From positions 3,913,601 through 3,977,600 of the forward strand of contig CM055756.1 in assembly GCA_029465975.1 (NCBI GenBank): a stretch of DNA of 64,000 nt, written 5' to 3'. Positions 35,190 to 47,244 of this stretch are shown one piece after another. This DNA comes from Dallia pectoralis. Its lineage: Eukaryota > Chordata > Actinopteri > Esociformes > Umbridae. Below the pieces are notes generated by a model. That model was not told the DNA's origin and did not search any database. It worked only from the letters and a program-made list of their open reading frames with translations. The position numbers and the translations under genes are program-made. How positions within the stretch are numbered: the stretch's first letter is position 1; each line of letters starts with the position of its first letter.

Positions 35190-36250
35190 ACTTTATGACC
35201 ACCTGCCTTATATGCTGTTGGTCCTTCACGTGCTGCCAAAACAGCACCAACTTATAGAGGCATGGACTCTACCCTGAAGGTGTTCTGTGGTATCTGGCAC
35301 CAAGACATTACTAGCAGAACCCTGAAGGTGTCCTGTGGTATCTGGCGCCATAACATTGGCAGCAGATCCTTCAAGTCCTGTAAGTTGCGAGATGGAGCCG
35401 CCATGAATCAGAGTTTTTTCACAGATGCTTAATCGGATTGAGATCTGGGGAATTTGGAGGCCGGAGGAACACCCTGAACTTACCATCACGTTCCTACATC
35501 CATTCCCAAACAATGTGTGCAGTATGGCAGGGTGTATTATCCTGCTGAAAGAGGCCACCAATCAATACAATTGCTAATAAGGGGTGTACATGGTCTTCAC
35601 CAATGTTATGGTAAGTGGCACATGTCAAACTGACATCCACATAAATTCCCAGACCCAGGCACTCCCAGCAGAACATATTCCAGAGCATCACACTCCCTCC
35701 ACCGGCTTGTCATCACTTCCCAGAGTGCATCCTGGTGCCATCACTACCCAGAGTGCATCCCGGTGCCATCACTTCCCAGAGTGCATCCTGGTGCCATCAT
35801 TTCCCAGAGTGCATCCTGGTGCCATCACTACCCAGAGTGCATCCTGGTGCCATCACTTCCCAGAGTGCATCCTGGTGCCATCACTTCCCAGAGTGCATCC
35901 TGGTGCCATCACTTCCCAGAGTGCATCCTGGTGCCATCACTTCCCAGAGTGCATCCTGGTGCCATTACTACCCTCTGAGTCTCTTTACTCCTGCCATCTC
36001 TCCTGCATCCAGCACATCGAACATTACCTGTGAGTGGTTATTATGTTTTGGCTCATCACTGTTCATCCATTGGATTCATCCCATAGGCGGTTTACTGGAA
36101 CATTTTAATGGATTGCTGATTGTTCAGCTGATTAACCTGGAGACCTTTTTTAACGTAGGACTAGTTACGTCTATATGCCAGAGTAGTGCCAGCACTGTCA
36201 TGGTATTATGGAAAAAGAAATATCACTTTTGTCTGAGCTTGGTACATTTA
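35190..36250 (-). pseudogene. Tc1/mariner-like transposon remnant with internal minisatellite
   Basis: Minus-strand transposase remnant. Readable motifs: LFQQDNTPCHTAHIVWEWM (about 35560-35500, second catalytic Asp block) and, after a shift, PNSPDL-like text and IRLSICEKTLIHGGSISQL (about 35430-35380), the third catalytic block region. Further upstream in element sense (35690 back to 35600) it encodes a degraded MFCWECLGLGIYVDVSL stretch. The transposase N-terminal half is gone. In its place at 35712-35967 is a tandem array of a piece of the element. The outer end near 35190-35215 (TTATGACCACCTGCCTTATA) resembles a transposon terminus. Confidence 0.75.
35712..35967 (+). repeat. 28-bp minisatellite, 9 copies, derived from transposon sequence
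   Basis: Unit CACTTCCCAGAGTGCATCCT plus GGTGCCAT, with CTTCCC/CTACCC variants. The unit continues the transposase-derived text on its left (CATCACACTCCCTCCACCGG, CTTGTCATCACTTCCCAG), so the array arose by amplification of a short coding piece. Confidence 0.9.
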
Positions 36251-36309
36251 AAAAATTGACACTGTTCCTTCTGCTCTGCCAAGGAAAAAGCAAAAAGGAG
36301 GAGACTTAC

Positions 36310-36393
36310 GTAAAAAGTATTCGGAGGGGTCTGCTTCGTAATCCGTGTCTTCAGGAAAATGATCTATCTGTTTACACATCCCTTTAAAGTTCC
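36310..36393 (-). CDS. cacng2: cacng2-like TARP, coding exon 2 (84 bp)
   Basis: Small exon too short for an ORF scan, found by homology. Acceptor TTCCAG ends at 36394 and donor GTAAGT starts at 36309. It is 84 bp and phase 1 on both sides. It encodes (G)NFKGMCKQIDHFPEDTDYE followed by ADPSEYFL(R), the part of the first extracellular loop just before TM2. The Cys corresponds to a conserved extracellular-loop Cys of the claudin-like PMP22/TARP fold. The preceding exon must end in a single G of a Gly codon. No minus-strand exon 1 (start codon, TM1, W-GLWxxC region) is visible between 36394 and 64000, so intron 1 runs off the window. Confidence 0.93.
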
Positions 36394-38224
36394 CTGGAAC
36401 AGAAAGAAGAGGGAAAAAACACAGGGTGTGAGTAATAATTAGGGAGGACAGCTATTCATATAAGTAACTGGGACATTGTGTTAAGACACAGTCAGACGCC
36501 GATATGAATGTAACACACAGTGAATGCCAGAAAACACCATGATGAAACTGCGTTCAGTGGGCCCAGTGGGCCTCTACCCGACCCGGGCAGCACACGTCCT
36601 GGCCTGGCTGTGGTGCTCAAGCGAGCCTGAGGTTGCTGGTGGGGATGGAGGCCTCACTGGCAGCAGGTGGCGGCCTGTAAACAAGAGCGGCGCAGCTGGC
36701 GAGACCTGGAGCGCCTCCAACTGCTGTGCAACGGAAGCCTCAATGGCTGACGCCCAGAGCTCAGACAGCCCAGCTACTGCCGGGCCTCATCCTCCTTCCT
36801 GCTTCGTCCCTCTCCTTTCATCCCTGTGCTCCAACCTCCCCACTCATCCATCCCATGGAACCACAGAAGGTCCATCTGCGATGGGGTCACTCAAGGTCAC
36901 GACGTGTAGGAAGCCCCCCCTCCCCCCCGCCCGGGCTGACGTGTAACCAGACGTCGAGGCGTGTGATCGAGCCAGATTCCTGTCTCATTAACTTATTTAT
37001 CTCTTTCTCCCTCCAGTGTCCTCCTAATGAGGTGAACAGGTTGCCGGGCACCAGGTGACGTCGTCGAGGAGGGCGGGATGAGCAACCGCGCGAGCGAGAC
37101 CAGTTGAGGAAGAGGTTCCGCGAATGGACACCGCAACCAAAGGATGGACACCCGGTGGGGAGAATGGGCCTTCTGATGGCGGATTGCTCACACACAGGAG
37201 GACTGTGTCCGATACCACACGGCTACACTCACTGTCTGTTCTCCATCTAACAGGAGTTTTGGTTTAATTCCACCGGAGTTCGTCCCGATAGTTCCAGTGT
37301 CATTGAGTTTTGACCGAGCGCTAGCGGTTTGGACGAGGACCTGCTGGTTTGCAGTTGGGCTGCGGCAGAAGATGTGGGCGAGTGTGGAGGTGTGTGGTGG
37401 GAAACTAACTAATCCTTCCTGTGTGGACGGAGTCCAAAGTGCTGACGGTGTGTGTGTGTGCCCAGTTCTCCCTCTCACCTTGTCCGGCTCTGGCCCGGAA
37501 TCAACAAGACCTCATTGATTTGTATCAACAAGCTTTGTGGTCGTTAATGAGATAGGAAGTTGGAAGAGAGAAAAAGGAACGGCCAGGAGTTAAAGGTCAC
37601 AGTTCAGTCCAGAGGACGAGGGGATGGATACAACTTTATTGTCATGCTTCCATCGCAGTTGGATCGAGAGTTGGAGACCTTGAGGTAAATCCGAAGGCCG
37701 TCTGAACACGCTGTTTGAACCAGCACCACACGGAAAACACTCCTGTTGTTTTTCCGATCAGAGCGCGTGTCACTGCGAAACAAAGCCTCCATACGCAGCG
37801 CTCAGTGTGTGTGCCTTTCTGAACAATAACCCGAACCACAGAGTGGGAGTGCGGCCCGGCCCGGCACCACAGCTGTCTGGGCCCGCAGTCTACACGGTTG
37901 TGCCGTATGTAAAAGCAGCTGTGGAGTGGTCTTTGGGGGAAACCACTTCAATTAGTGCATTGAAAGATTTATGGGACACGTAACTGCTCCAAACTGTCCT
38001 TTTATTGTAAGACATGTAAACTCGGCAGGCTGGTAAATGTTTTATAATGACACTTTCATTTTTCAGAGACCTTACCCACAAGAGCCGAGGACAGAGGGGA
38101 GAGGGGGAAGGAGGACACCAAGCACCAAGGGACACATCATGGATGTCAGGGTCTTACAGAGGAGACTTGTGTGTCTGGTAAACACAGCTTCATTAAGTGT
38201 TAACGGACAAGCTATAGCTTCGTC
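36394..38224. other. cacng2 intron 1, 3' part: nothing recognised
   Basis: GC-richer sequence directly upstream of exon 2 in gene sense, with short unrelated open frames on both strands. No exon 1 homology. Confidence 0.5.
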
Positions 38225-41200
38225 TATGGTCTCTGGGTTCCTCTCACTATAGCAGGCTGTGGTTGGGGTTCCTCTCACTATAGCAGGCTGTGGTTGGGGT
38301 TCCTCTCACTATAGCAGGCTGTGGTTGGGGTTCCTCTCACTATAGCATGCTGTGGTCTCTGGGTTTCTCTCACTATAGCAGGCTGTGGTCAGGGTTTCTC
38401 TCACTATAGCAGGCTGTGGTTGGAGTTTCTCTCACTATAGCAGGCTGTGGTTGGGGTTTCTCTCACTATAGCAGGCTGTGGTTGGGGTTTCTCTCACTAT
38501 AGCAGGCTGTGGTTGGGGTTTCTCTCACTATAGCAGGCTGTGGTTGGGGTTTCTCTCACTATAGCAGGCTGTGGTTGGGGTTTCTCTCACTATAGCAGGC
38601 TGTGGTTGGGGTATCTCTCACTATAGCAGGCTGTGGTTGGGGTTTCTCTCACTATAGCAGGCTGTGGTTGGGGTTTCTCTCACTATAGCATGCTGTGGTT
38701 GGGGTTTCTCTCACTATAGCAGGCTGTGGTTGGGGTTTCTCTCACTATAGCAGGCTGTGGTTGGGGTTTCTCTCACTATAGCAGGCTGTGTGGTCCCTGG
38801 GTATCTCTCACTATAGCAGGCTGTGGTTGGGGTTTCTCTCACTATAGCAGGCTGTGGTTGGGGTATCTCTCACTATAGCAGGCTGTGGTCAGGGTTTCTC
38901 TCACTATAGCAGGCTGTGGTTGGGGTTTCTCTCACTATAGCAGGCTGTGTTCGGGGTTTCTCTCACTATAGCAGGCTGTGGTTGGGGTTTCTCTCATTAT
39001 AGCAGGCTGTGGTTGGGGTTTCTCTCACTATAGCAGGCTGTGGTTGGGGTTTCTCTCACTATAGCAGGCTGTGGTTGGGGTTTCTCTCACTATAGCAGGC
39101 TGTGTGGTCCCTGGGTATCTCTCACTATAGCAGGCTGTGGTTGGGGTTTCTCTCACTATAGCAGGCTGTGGTTGGCGTATCTCTCACTATAGCAGGCTGT
39201 GGTTGGGGTTTCTCTCACTATAGCAGGCTGTGGTTGGGGTTTCTCTCACTATAGCAGGCTGTGGTTGGGGTTTCTCTCACTATAGCAGGCTGTGGTTGGG
39301 GTTTCTCTCATTATAGCAGGCTGTGGTTGGGGTTTCTCTCAATATAGCAGGCTGTGGTTGGGGTTTCTCTCACTATAGCAGGCTGTGGTTGGGGTTTCTC
39401 TCACTATAGCAGGCTGTGGTTGGGGTATCTCTCACTATAGCAGGCTGTGGTTGGGGTTTCTCTCACTATAGCAGGCTGTGGTTGGGGTTTCTCTCACTAT
39501 AGCAGGCTGTGGTTGGGGTTTCTCTCACTATTGCAGGCTGTGGTTGGGGTTTCTCTCACTATAGCAGGCTGTGGTTGGGTTTTCTCTCACTATAGCAGGC
39601 TGTGTGGTCCCTGGGTATCTCTCACTATAGCAGGCTGTGGTTGGGGTTTCTCTCACTATAGCAGGCTGTGGTTGGGGTATCTCTCACTATAGCAGGCTGT
39701 GGTCAGGGTTTCTCTCACTATAGCAGGCTGTGGTTGGGGTTTCTCTCACTATAGCAGGCTGTGGTTGGGGTTTCTCACTATAGCAGGCTGTGGTTGGGGT
39801 TTCTCTCACTATAGCAGGCTGTGGTTGGGGTTTCTCTCACTATAGCAGGCTGTGGTTGGGGTTTCTCTCACTATAGCAGGCTGTGTGGTCCCTGGGTATC
39901 TCTCACTATAGCAGGCTGTGGTTGGGGTTTCTCTCACTATAGCAGGCTGTGGTTGGGGTTCCTCTCACTATAGCATGCTGTGGTCCCTGGGTTTCTCTCA
40001 CTATAGCAGGCTGTGGTTGGGGTTTCTCTCACTATAGCAGGCTGTGGTTGGGGTTTCTCTCACTATAGCAGGCTGTGGTTGGGGTTTCTCTCACTATAGC
40101 AGGCTGTGGTTGGGGTTTCTCTCACTATAGCAGGCTGTGGTTGGGGTTTCTCTCACTATAGCAGGCTGTGGTTGGGGTTTCTCTCACTATAGCAGGCTGT
40201 GGTTGGGGTATCTCTCACTATAGCAGGCTGTGGTTGGGGTTTCTCTCACTATAGCAGGCTGTGGTTGGGGTTTCTCTCACTATAGCATGCTGTGGTTGGG
40301 GTTTCTCTCACTATAGCAGGCTGTGGTTGGGGTTTCTCTCACTATAGCAGGCTGTGGTTGGGGTTTCTCTCACTATAGCAGGCTGTGTGGTCCCTGGGTA
40401 TCTCTCACTATAGCAGGCTGTGGTTGGGGTTTCTCTCACTATAGCAGGCTGTGGTTGGGGTATCTCTCACTATAGCAGGCTGTGGTCAGGGTTTCTCTCA
40501 CTATAGCAGGCTGTGGTTGGGGTTTCTCTCACTATAGCAGGCTGTGTTCGGGGTTTCTCTCACTATAGCAGGCTGTGGGTGGGGTTTCTCTCATTATAGC
40601 AGGCTGTGGTTGGGGTTTCTCTCACTATAGCAGGCTGTGGTTGGGGTTTCTCTCACTATAGCAGGCTGTGGTTGGGGTTTCTCTCACTATAGCAGGCTGT
40701 GTGGTCCCTGGGTATCTCTCACTATAGCAGGCTGTGGTTGGGGTTTCTCTCACTATAGCAGGCTGTGGTTGGGGTTTCTCTCACTATAGCAGGCTGTGTG
40801 GTCCCTGGGTTTCTCTCACTATAGCAGGCTGTGGTTGGGGTTTCTCTCACTATAGCAGGCTGTGGTTGGCGTATCTCTCACTATAGCAGGCTGTGGTTGG
40901 GGTTTCTCTCACTATAGCAGGCTGTGGTTGGGGTTTCTCTCACTATAGCAGGCTGTGGTTGGGGTTTCTCTCACTATAGCAGGCTGTGGTTGGGGTTTCT
41001 CTCATTATAGCAGGCTGTGGTTGGGGTTTCTCTCAATATAGCAGGCTGTGGTTGGGGTTTCTCTCACTATAGCAGGCTGTGGTTGGGGTTTCTCTCACTA
41101 TAGCAGGCTGTGGTTGGGGTATCTCTCACTATAGCAGGCTGTGGTTGGGGTTTCTCTCACTATAGCAGGCTGTGGTTGGGGTTTCTCTCACTATAGCAGG

Positions 41201-42583
41201 CTGTGGTTGGGGTTTCTCTCACTATAGCAGGCTGTGGTTGGGGTTTCTCTCACTATAGCAGGCTGTGGTTGGGGTTTCTCTCACTATAGCAGGCTGTGTG
41301 GTCCCTGGGTATCTCTCACTATAGCAGGCTGTGGTTGGGGTTTCTCTCACTATAGCAGGCTGTGGTTGGGGTATCTCTCACTATAGCAGGCTGTGGTCAG
41401 GGTTTCTCTCACTATAGCAGGCTGTGGTTGGGGTTTCTCTCACTATAGCAGGCTGTGGTTGGGGTTTCTCACTATAGCAGGCTGTGGTTGGGGTTTCTCT
41501 CACTATAGCAGGCTGTGGTTGGGGTTTCTCTCACTATAGCAGGCTGTGGTTGGGGTTTCTCTCACTATAGCAGGCTGTGGTTGGGGTTTCTCTCACTATA
41601 GCAGGCTGTGGTTGGGGTTTCTCACTATAGCAGGCTGTGGTTGGGGTTTCACTCACTATAGCAGGCTGTGGTTGGGGTTTCTCTCACTATAGCAGGCTGT
41701 GGTTGGGGTTTCTCTCACTATAGCAGGCTGTGTGGTCCCTGGGTATCTCTCACTATAGCAGGCTGTGGTTGGGGTTTCTCTCACTATAGCAGGCTGTGGT
41801 TGGCGTATCTCTCACTATAGCAGGCTGTGGTTGGGGCTTCTCTCACTATAGCAGGCTGTGGTTGGGGTTTCTCTCACTATAGCAGGCTGTGGTTGGGGTT
41901 TCTCTCACTATAGCAGGCTGTGGTTGGGGTTTCTCTCACTATAGCAGGCTGTGGTTGGGGTTTCTCTCACTATAGCAGGCTGTGGTTGGGGTTTCTCACT
42001 ATAGCAGGCTGTGGTTGGGGTTTCACTCACTATAGCAGGCTGTGGTTGGGGTTTCTCTCACTATAGCAGGCTGTGGTTGGGGTTTCTCTCACTATAGCAG
42101 GCTGTGTGGTCCCTGGGTATCTCTCACTATAGCAGGCTGTGGTTGGGGTTTCTCTCACTATAGCAGGCTGTGGTTGGCGTATCTCTCACTATAGCAGGCT
42201 GTGGTTGGGGCTTCTCTCACTATAGCAGGCTGTGGTTGGGGTATCTCTCACTATAGCAGGCTGTGGTCTCTGGGTTTCTCTCACTATAGCAGGCTGTGGT
42301 TGGGGTTTCTCTCACTATAGCAGGCTGTGGTTGGGGTTTCTCTCACTATAGCAGGCTGTGGTTGGGGTTTCTCACTATAGCAGGCTGTGGTTGGGGTTTC
42401 TCTCATTATAGCAGGCTGTGGTTGGGGCTTCTCTCACTATAGCAGGCTGTGGTTGGGGTATCTCTCACTATAGCAGGCTGTGGTCTCTGGGTTTCTCTCA
42501 CTATAGCAGGCTGTGGTTGGGGTTTCTCTCACTATAGCAGGCTGTGTGGTCCCTGGGTTTCTCTCACTATAGCAGGCTGTGGT
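38225..42583 (+). repeat. 31-bp minisatellite, 4.36 kb, about 140 copies
   Basis: Unit TCTCTCACTATAGCAGGCTG plus TGGTTGGGGTT. Marker variants include a longer unit with TGTGGTCCCTGGGTA, a GGTCAGGG form, a TTGGCGTA form, TGTTCGGG and a short unit lacking TC. The markers recur in blocks: the TCCCTGG form lies near 38791, 39105, 39605, 39886, 40388, 40702, 40799, 41299, 41733, 42107 and 42547. Pairs 38791/40388 and 39105/40702 are both 1,597 bp apart, and 41733/42107 are 374 bp apart with the same neighbours, which is evidence of block duplication. Confidence 0.95.
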
Positions 42584-44964
42584 GGAAGTAGCAGTACGAA
42601 AGCATCGTCGCCCTTAATTCACAGACCCGTGTTTAAAATCAATGGAGTCAGTGTACGTACAGCTAGCTTTCTACCCGGGTGCATTAATCATGGGTTAATC
42701 ATTTAGACAAGAGCAGAAGACAGGTCATGGAGGTCTCTGCTAGAGCCGCCGACCCCCATTCGTTCCATCGGCCCATGGATTTCCTCAATCACATTTATGA
42801 CCACTAGCGACCCCTACCGTTGTGATGAGCTACGGTGTGACCCCATTGGTCCCCGGCGAACACTCTCCGTCGCACACTGATGATGTAAAGCACTTCATTA
42901 CCGGAGGAGACCGGCAACTCGGTGATCCTCGCCTTTCGTTCCCTAGAGACGGTGATGGTGTCTCCTAGGCTGCGTTGTCATGGAGAAATTCCGTCGAGGA
43001 GTTCTATTGCATTGTTTACTCTGTTTGTACATTGGCTTTCTAGCTGATGGATTTAACTAATTTCAAATGACCTTTATGTTGGGGTTAACATTCTGGGGAA
43101 AAACGACGGACATTAGTGTTTTTTTACTTGAGGAAGAACTTCACTTTTAACTATTTAGGAAATACACAGAGACAGGTTTTCTTCAGACGCAATTGGAGCG
43201 AAAAATACACAACTTCCTGGCCTGACCTCTGCTTATCTCCTCAAACTAGAAAAGCTTAGCTTGAATTGTCTGACGTTGAAGTCGGCTTAGGCTCTCCCAG
43301 CGGCCATCCTCTTTTACGTTCTCTTCTTCTCTTTCCCTTTTCCTCCCTTTCCCTCCTCCATCATCCAGCTGATTCACAGGCCAGGACAATTCGACCCTGG
43401 GTGCCAACACTTACAATGGGCCAGATTACAGCACTGATATTGGGATTTGAATTGTAATCGTTGACTCCCAAGTCATTCTCTTTCCACACAATATCCATTC
43501 ACACTGAGAGATTACTGAGGGATTATTCATGATAATTTGGACCGTTCAATGACCAACTAACCCCCAGCCCCTTTAAGACTTTACTCAACTCAACTAATTT
43601 AAAATCTGCCCCAGATACACCCCACTGCTGCCAAGTCATGTGTGTGTGTGTGTGTGTGTGTGTCTGATTCTTCGCAGTATGATGTTTGTCTGCAAGTACA
43701 TATATTGCTCCTCTTACTTCACTGTTACTGATATCATCAGTGATATAAAAAAAAGCAGAGATTCCCCCGCGTCCTCGGCAATGTCTAGAACACAGCAGAA
43801 CCGAGGATCGTCCTACTTCCCCAGAACCCTAGTAGTCATAGACAGACACGAGAGGCTCCGCCCACACTCACTGACCTCCCGCCAGCCGTGTCATCACCGG
43901 CGCTCCGGGAAACTTTTGCTGAAAAGTTCTGGGGCGTGAACATGGAGGAGGTGCTGTGAGCTTCTGTGGATGATGGAGAAGTGAAGGTTAACAGTCCCGG
44001 TTCAAGTAGAAGGCGTCGCTGCTTTGAGGTCAAGGGAGAGACTAAGAGCGGGAACAAGAGGAGACGCGGGTTTGCCGTGCTCCCATTACAGCCGAGTGCC
44101 TACTTCTGACGTGCCAGTGGGCGGAATTCTGGAAAAGTTTTGCAGGCAGCCACCTAATGCGTCAGCAGCAGCCACCCCCACAGCCCCCCCCCAACCCCCA
44201 CACACTCTCCTCTGTCCCCACGGCAGCCGTTGCCATGTGGACATCTAAACCAGTCGGTACGGAAAAAAAGAAGAGATTCCTGGTGTGGGGGTTGCCATGG
44301 AGACGGTTACCTGGGGCCTACTAGAAGACGATCGCATGGGTGGAGCCGATGTGTAGGCCAATCAGGGGAGATGTGTTTAGACCCTGGGCTGAATCACAGT
44401 TTCCTGGGCTTTAGATAGTGATCATATTGACTTGGCTGCGCTACACCTGTATGCTGTTACGTAGTTTCGATGCACTGTAGCGGTTGTGCTACTGTGGGCA
44501 TGCTAATATCCCCTCCTCAATGAGCGCTAGGCAGCCCCAGCGGCTAGCAGCAGGCTACAACAGGCCCAATACATCTTCATAATCGCACCTTATTCATCTT
44601 CATAATGACCCCACTTAGATAGGAGCACCCTAGTTTAGAATCATACACATAGATCACGTATACACACGCACGCGCCCGTTTAGTTTGCAGACGCCCCCGG
44701 CAGGTGTGTTAAGAAGAAGATCCATGGACAAGATGTGTGTTAAGTGGAGAGAGGGAGGTCGTGAGAGACATTGGTACTGTACTCCAAATGCATAGTAGAC
44801 GGCCCCATACCGGCTAAACGCCCTTAACCCTTAAATCACGATGTATCTTGTCACATCCCAATGTATTTGCTGGTGCACATCCACTAGCAAGGGACATGAT
44901 CGGAACATTAATGTGATTATTTCACTTATAATTCACTACAGCACTATTCCACTGGGTCATGGGT
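42584..44964. other. intron 1, single-copy, nothing recognised
   Basis: Contains (TG)n at 43638-43663 and a C-rich run near 44175-44210. Short frames have no recognisable homology. Confidence 0.5.
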
Positions 44965-45825
44965 TTACATACAGTAAGTTGACTGTGCTGTTTAACAGCT
45001 TGGACATAAAAATATGTCATGGTTCTACCTGATTCAAAATGACGTAATTTGGGTAAGTTGGAGATGTACCTGTGGATGTTTTCAAGGCCTATCGTTTAGC
45101 TCCGTGCATCTTTGTTTGACATGAGAATATGAGAATATCTACAGAATATCTACAGAAATCTGCCAAAACCTGCGAAAAAGAATTATAGACTTCCACAAGT
45201 CTGATTCATCCTTGGGAGCAATTTCCAAACACCTGAAGATACCACGTTTATCAGTACAAACAATAGTACGCAGGTATAAACACCATGGGAATACACAGCT
45301 GTCATATTGCTCAAGAAGAAGCGGCGTTCTGTCTTCTAGAGACGAACGTACTTTGGTGTAAAATGTGCAAATCAATCCCAGAACAACAGCAAAGGACCTT
45401 GTGAAGATGCTGTAGGAAACCAGCACAAACGTATTTATATCCACAGTAAAACCTATATCAATATAACCTGAAAGGCTGCTCAGTCAAAGTATTGGAGTGG
45501 CCATCACAAAGCCCGGAACCACGATCTTATAGCTGTAAATAAGCCTACAAACCTGACTTACACCAGTTCTGTCAGAAGGAATAGGGGAAAATTCACCCAC
45601 ATTTAAAGGCAATGCTACCAAATACTAATTGAGTGTATGTAAACTTCTGACCCACAGGGAATGTGATGAAAGAAATAAAAGATCAAATAAATCCTACTCT
45701 TTACTATAATCCAGACTATTTTAAGAATGTGAAACAGAGTAATAAAGTGGAAGATATGGAATATTTACTAGGATTAGAGTTTTTAGGTATTTGGCTAAGG
45801 TGTCTGTCCGACTACAACTATATTT
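44965..45825 (+). pseudogene. Tc1-like transposon remnant C (salmonid-type family)
   Basis: Plus-strand decayed Tc1. In order: TTTACATACAGTAAGTTGAC (about 44974), GGAGATGTACCTGTGGATGT (about 45060), CACAAGTCTGATTCATCCTT (about 45195), GTACAAACAATAGTACGCAG (about 45254), ACGTACTTTGGTG (about 45347), GTATTGGAGTGGCCATCACA (about 45490), and the 3' end with TTTGGCTAAGGTGTCTGTCC (about 45790). A large internal deletion (about 45460-45490) removes the catalytic core, and further deletions follow. The text closely follows a Tc1 family abundant in salmonids and pike as I remember it. One short minus frame here (45139..45444) is a shadow. Confidence 0.8.
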
Positions 45826-47244
45826 GCACTTTTTTCCCCAACACGACATCTATTTAACACTAGAAGCGCCAGAGCTGTTTTCACTCCTTTAATTGGTTAT
45901 GAGTTTTAGTTTTTGGTTGTATTTCAGTAATATAATGTATGGTCAGGGTTTAAATAAACGTTTGCATTGCACTCTACTTTCACTGCTATGTGGATTATTT
46001 ATTTAGTAAAATATAGCTTTTTAGCATTTTATTATAATTATTCCTTCATATTCCAAGTGTCCCCCGGCAGCCCAAGTCCCTCTTTTGAGACCTGCTTGTA
46101 CAAGAACAAGCTTTGATTTATTTTGACCGTGAGTAATAGAGCCACTGCATTAATACATGATAAAGCCAAGCCCTTTCTTTAAGAATCGTGCCCCGTCTAA
46201 AGTATAACAGGCTGATTATACAGTCAGTGTTATATTCAGTCCGGTAGAAGATAGTGGAATGACGTTTTGACCTGAGGCCGTGTCTTAGTGTTTTCTAGTG
46301 TGATAATGTGTTGATGGAGGGCCATACTGGGCTACAAGATAAGGCACAGCTTTATTGTGTTCAGTTGCCAAGTCAGACCGTACACTGCAGGGAGTCCAGA
46401 CCTTCTCTTCACACTCTCGTTTTCTCTCTTTATTTTCTGTCTCTGCTCTCTCTCGTTGTTTGTCCATCACTGTTTCTCTTCTCTCTCCCTCTCGCTCACC
46501 TTCTCTTTCTCCCTCCTTCCATCTCTTCTCCCTCTCGCATCCTCTCCACTCAAGAGTTCTCCCACACAATACTCACTTCCTTTAAAGTCTCCTCAGCCTG
46601 TGAAGTTATTCCCTCTCTTCTCTATGTCCGGGAGACAGGGAGTTAAACGAAAGAGCCAGTGGTTGTTTTTCAGACACTGGATCTAAAACCTCTACTAAGC
46701 TAAGTCATGAGCCAACGAGCGAAGCCTTATTTCCTGCCCTGTCTAGTCGCCCCGTGCACCCTCCACTAAAGTGTTTGGGCATAAACATAAAACATGGCAT
46801 GGTGTCTGAATATGAGAGGTCTTCATTATCATTGAAGAGGACAGCAGAGATGCAAAAAAATCGACTGAGTAGCAAACAAGAGCTGAATGCAATCATCTAA
46901 CTAAATTAAATGTGCTACAATGGGACAATTTGAAGCACCCCACTTGTTCAGGTGGGAGACAAGATTTGAGTAGTATATAAAATGCATCTGTTGCTGACAT
47001 CTGGTACACAAAACCAGAAAATATGCACATTGCAATCTTGTTAAATGCCGTTAGAGAGGAAATCTTGGTATAGTCTTCTTTAGAAGTATATATTAGTTTA
47101 AATCAATTATGCTGATAATGATGTTTCAACAATCCTAGAGAAGCTATAAAGGTGAAGACATTTGTCACAGGATTGAATCTGAAATGAGCTTGGAGAGACA
47201 CCGACTAACAAACTGACAGTTTAGTGGAGATAATCTAGACATGA
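45826..47244. other. intron 1, nothing recognised; CT-rich tract
   Basis: A CT-rich low-complexity tract runs about 46400-46560. It yields open frames in three frames that are compositional artefacts. Confidence 0.5.

Noticed and set aside
38225..42583. CTCACTATAG in every 31-bp unit, resembling part of a phage T7 promoter
   Set aside because: Only the ten-base initiation-side core matches. The upstream recognition bases differ, and the context is a eukaryotic minisatellite, so this is coincidence.
46285..46686. Overlapping frames on both strands near 46.3-46.7 kb
   Set aside because: Caused by a CT-rich low-complexity tract.
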